6,402 nucleotides of DNA from positions 1-6,402 of the forward strand of contig JAKSUO010000070.1 of assembly GCA_024408895.1 (NCBI GenBank), read 5' to 3'. The position numbers were made by a program, and so were the translations under genes. The notes beneath the pieces were generated by a model. That model was not told where the DNA came from. It was given only the letters and a program-made list of their open reading frames with translations, and did no database searches. Below are positions 5,568-6,402 of the stretch, one piece after another. The DNA is from Alphaproteobacteria bacterium (GTDB lineage Bacteria > Pseudomonadota > Alphaproteobacteria > RF32 > CAG-239). How positions within the stretch are numbered: position 1 is the first letter of the stretch; the number at the start of each line of letters is the position of its first letter.

Positions 5568-6402
5568 CTAAGCAACGTTGCTTGCTTTCAAAGATTTTAA
5601 TTTTTCGGCTTTTTTCTCTTCATCACAAAGCGGGCAGAACTTATGCTCGCCGGCCAAATAGCCGTGCTTCGGACAAATAGAAAAAGTCGGAGTTATAGTA
5701 ATATATGGCAGACGATAATTGGTCAGAACTTTTTTAATCAGTTCGCCGCATACCTTGGCCGAAGAAATTCTTTGACTCATATACAAGTGCAACACTGTAC
5801 CGCCGGTATATTTTGATTGCAAAGAAGCCTGCAATTCCAAAGCTTCAAACGGATCATCAGTGTAGCCGACCGGCAATTGTGAGGAGTTGGTATAATACGG
5901 ATCCTCTTTGGTGCCGGCTTGAATAATACCAGGATAGCGTTTTTTATCTTCGCGAGCAAAACGATATGTTGCACTTTCGGCCGGAGTGGCTTCCAAATTA
6001 TACATATGGCCGGTTTCTTCTTGAATCTTAACTAATCTGGCGCGAATGTAATCCAAGAATTTTTCGGCAAATGCCTTGCCCCACTGATCAGCAACTCCGT
6101 GTTCTCCATCGGTATAGTTTAAAATCATTTCGTTGATACCGTTTACGCCGATTGTGGAGAAGTGATTGCGCAGTGTGCCTAAATAACGCTTTGTATATGG
6201 ATATAAGCCATTATCTATCAAACGTTGAATGGTTTTACGCTTAATTTCCAAAGATGTGCGAGCGATATTGAGTAACTCGTCAACTCTACCGAATAAACCG
6301 GCTTCATTACCTTTATATACATAACCCAAACGAGCGCAGTTAAACGTGACAACACCAATAGAACCTGTTAAAGGATTAGAACCGAATAAACCGCCACCTC
6401 TG
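5568..6402 (-). CDS. nrdD: Anaerobic ribonucleoside-triphosphate reductase, catalytic chain (5' end outside window)
   Basis: Class III ribonucleotide reductase catalytic domain, which reduces ribonucleotides to deoxyribonucleotides without oxygen. 277 residues of the C-terminal half are visible; the frame is open to the window edge, starting RGGGLFGSNPLTGSIGVV, so the start is outside and an in-frame TTG at 6329 is internal. Seen: NCARLGYVYKG (visible 21-31); LRNHFSTIGVNGINEM; the loop NLEATPAESATYRFA; GTKEDPYYTNSSQLPV; and the barrel end TYTGG-like segment KYTGGTVLHLY. ITPTFSICPKHGY to CPLC (about 236-259) follows, a zinc site with Cys243, Cys256, Cys259 and possibly a His. The chain then ends after a short Lys-rich tail at TAG. 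The glycyl-radical segment expected next is absent from this ORF and occurs as the next gene. Family is certain; the early end is the oddity. Confidence 0.95.
   Translation of the reverse strand, partial: RGGGLFGSNPLTGSIGVVTFNCARLGYVYKGNEAGLFGRVDELLNIARTSLEIKRKTIQRLIDNGLYPYTKRYLGTLRNHFSTIGVNGINEMILNYTDGEHGVADQWGKAFAEKFLDYIRARLVKIQEETGHMYNLEATPAESATYRFAREDKKRYPGIIQAGTKEDPYYTNSSQLPVGYTDDPFEALELQASLQSKYTGGTVLHLYMSQRISSAKVCGELIKKVLTNYRLPYITITPTFSICPKHGYLAGEHKFCPLCDEEKKAEKLKSLKASNVA

Noticed and set aside
5568..5570. Recoded TAG (general amber reassignment) joining the NrdD pieces
   Set aside because: TAG also ends engB and the recombinase at normal places, and the small ORF has its own start and Shine-Dalgarno. 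Occasional read-through remains possible but reassignment is not supported.
6327..6329. TTG at 6329 as the start of the NrdD chain
   Set aside because: The frame is open for 24 more codons to the window edge and those encode conserved NrdD sequence (GGGLFGSNPLTGS...), so the gene is simply cut by the edge.

Overview
The window reads like accessory-to-core chromosome of an AT-rich, anaerobic or facultative alphaproteobacterium, probably host- or gut-associated. This rests on three things: the order rpmH-rnpA-yidD-yidC-engB, which is typical of Alphaproteobacteria; an oxygen-sensitive class III ribonucleotide reductase; and a prepilin whose N-terminus (GRSMVEMLGVLAIIGVLS) I associate with uncharacterised gut alphaproteobacteria. 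The last point is recollection, not a search result. Genetic code 11 fits: TAA, TAG and TGA are all used as ordinary stops.

Left part (1-1236, + strand): the C-terminal two-thirds of a small serine recombinase/invertase, cut by the window edge, then a 170-nt AT-rich intergenic region with a good sigma-70-like promoter, then a PilS-like type IV prepilin. A hairpin plus T-rich tract ends the pilin transcript inside the 3' end of the convergent gene engB.

Middle (1265-4504, - strand): a compact housekeeping cluster driven by a near-consensus promoter (TTGACT-17-TATAAA). It encodes ribosomal protein L34, the RNase P protein, YidD, the membrane insertase YidC and the GTPase EngB. The genes abut or overlap (rpmH/rnpA 10 nt apart, rnpA/yidD overlap 29 nt, yidC/engB overlap 1 nt). 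A 72-nt gap before yidC holds a possible secondary promoter. The cluster joins ribosome assembly, tRNA processing and membrane protein insertion.

Right part (4534-6402, - strand): an anaerobic dNTP synthesis operon. The NrdD catalytic chain, cut by the window edge, stops right after its zinc-binding cysteines. The glycyl-radical segment that usually follows in the same chain is a separate 73-residue ORF 42 nt downstream, in the same reading frame, separated by one TAG and with its own Shine-Dalgarno. After it comes a strong intrinsic-terminator-like hairpin, and then nrdG, the radical-SAM activase. The split NrdD and the hairpin before the activase gene are the most interesting features here. 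The serine recombinase beside a prepilin is a secondary lead.
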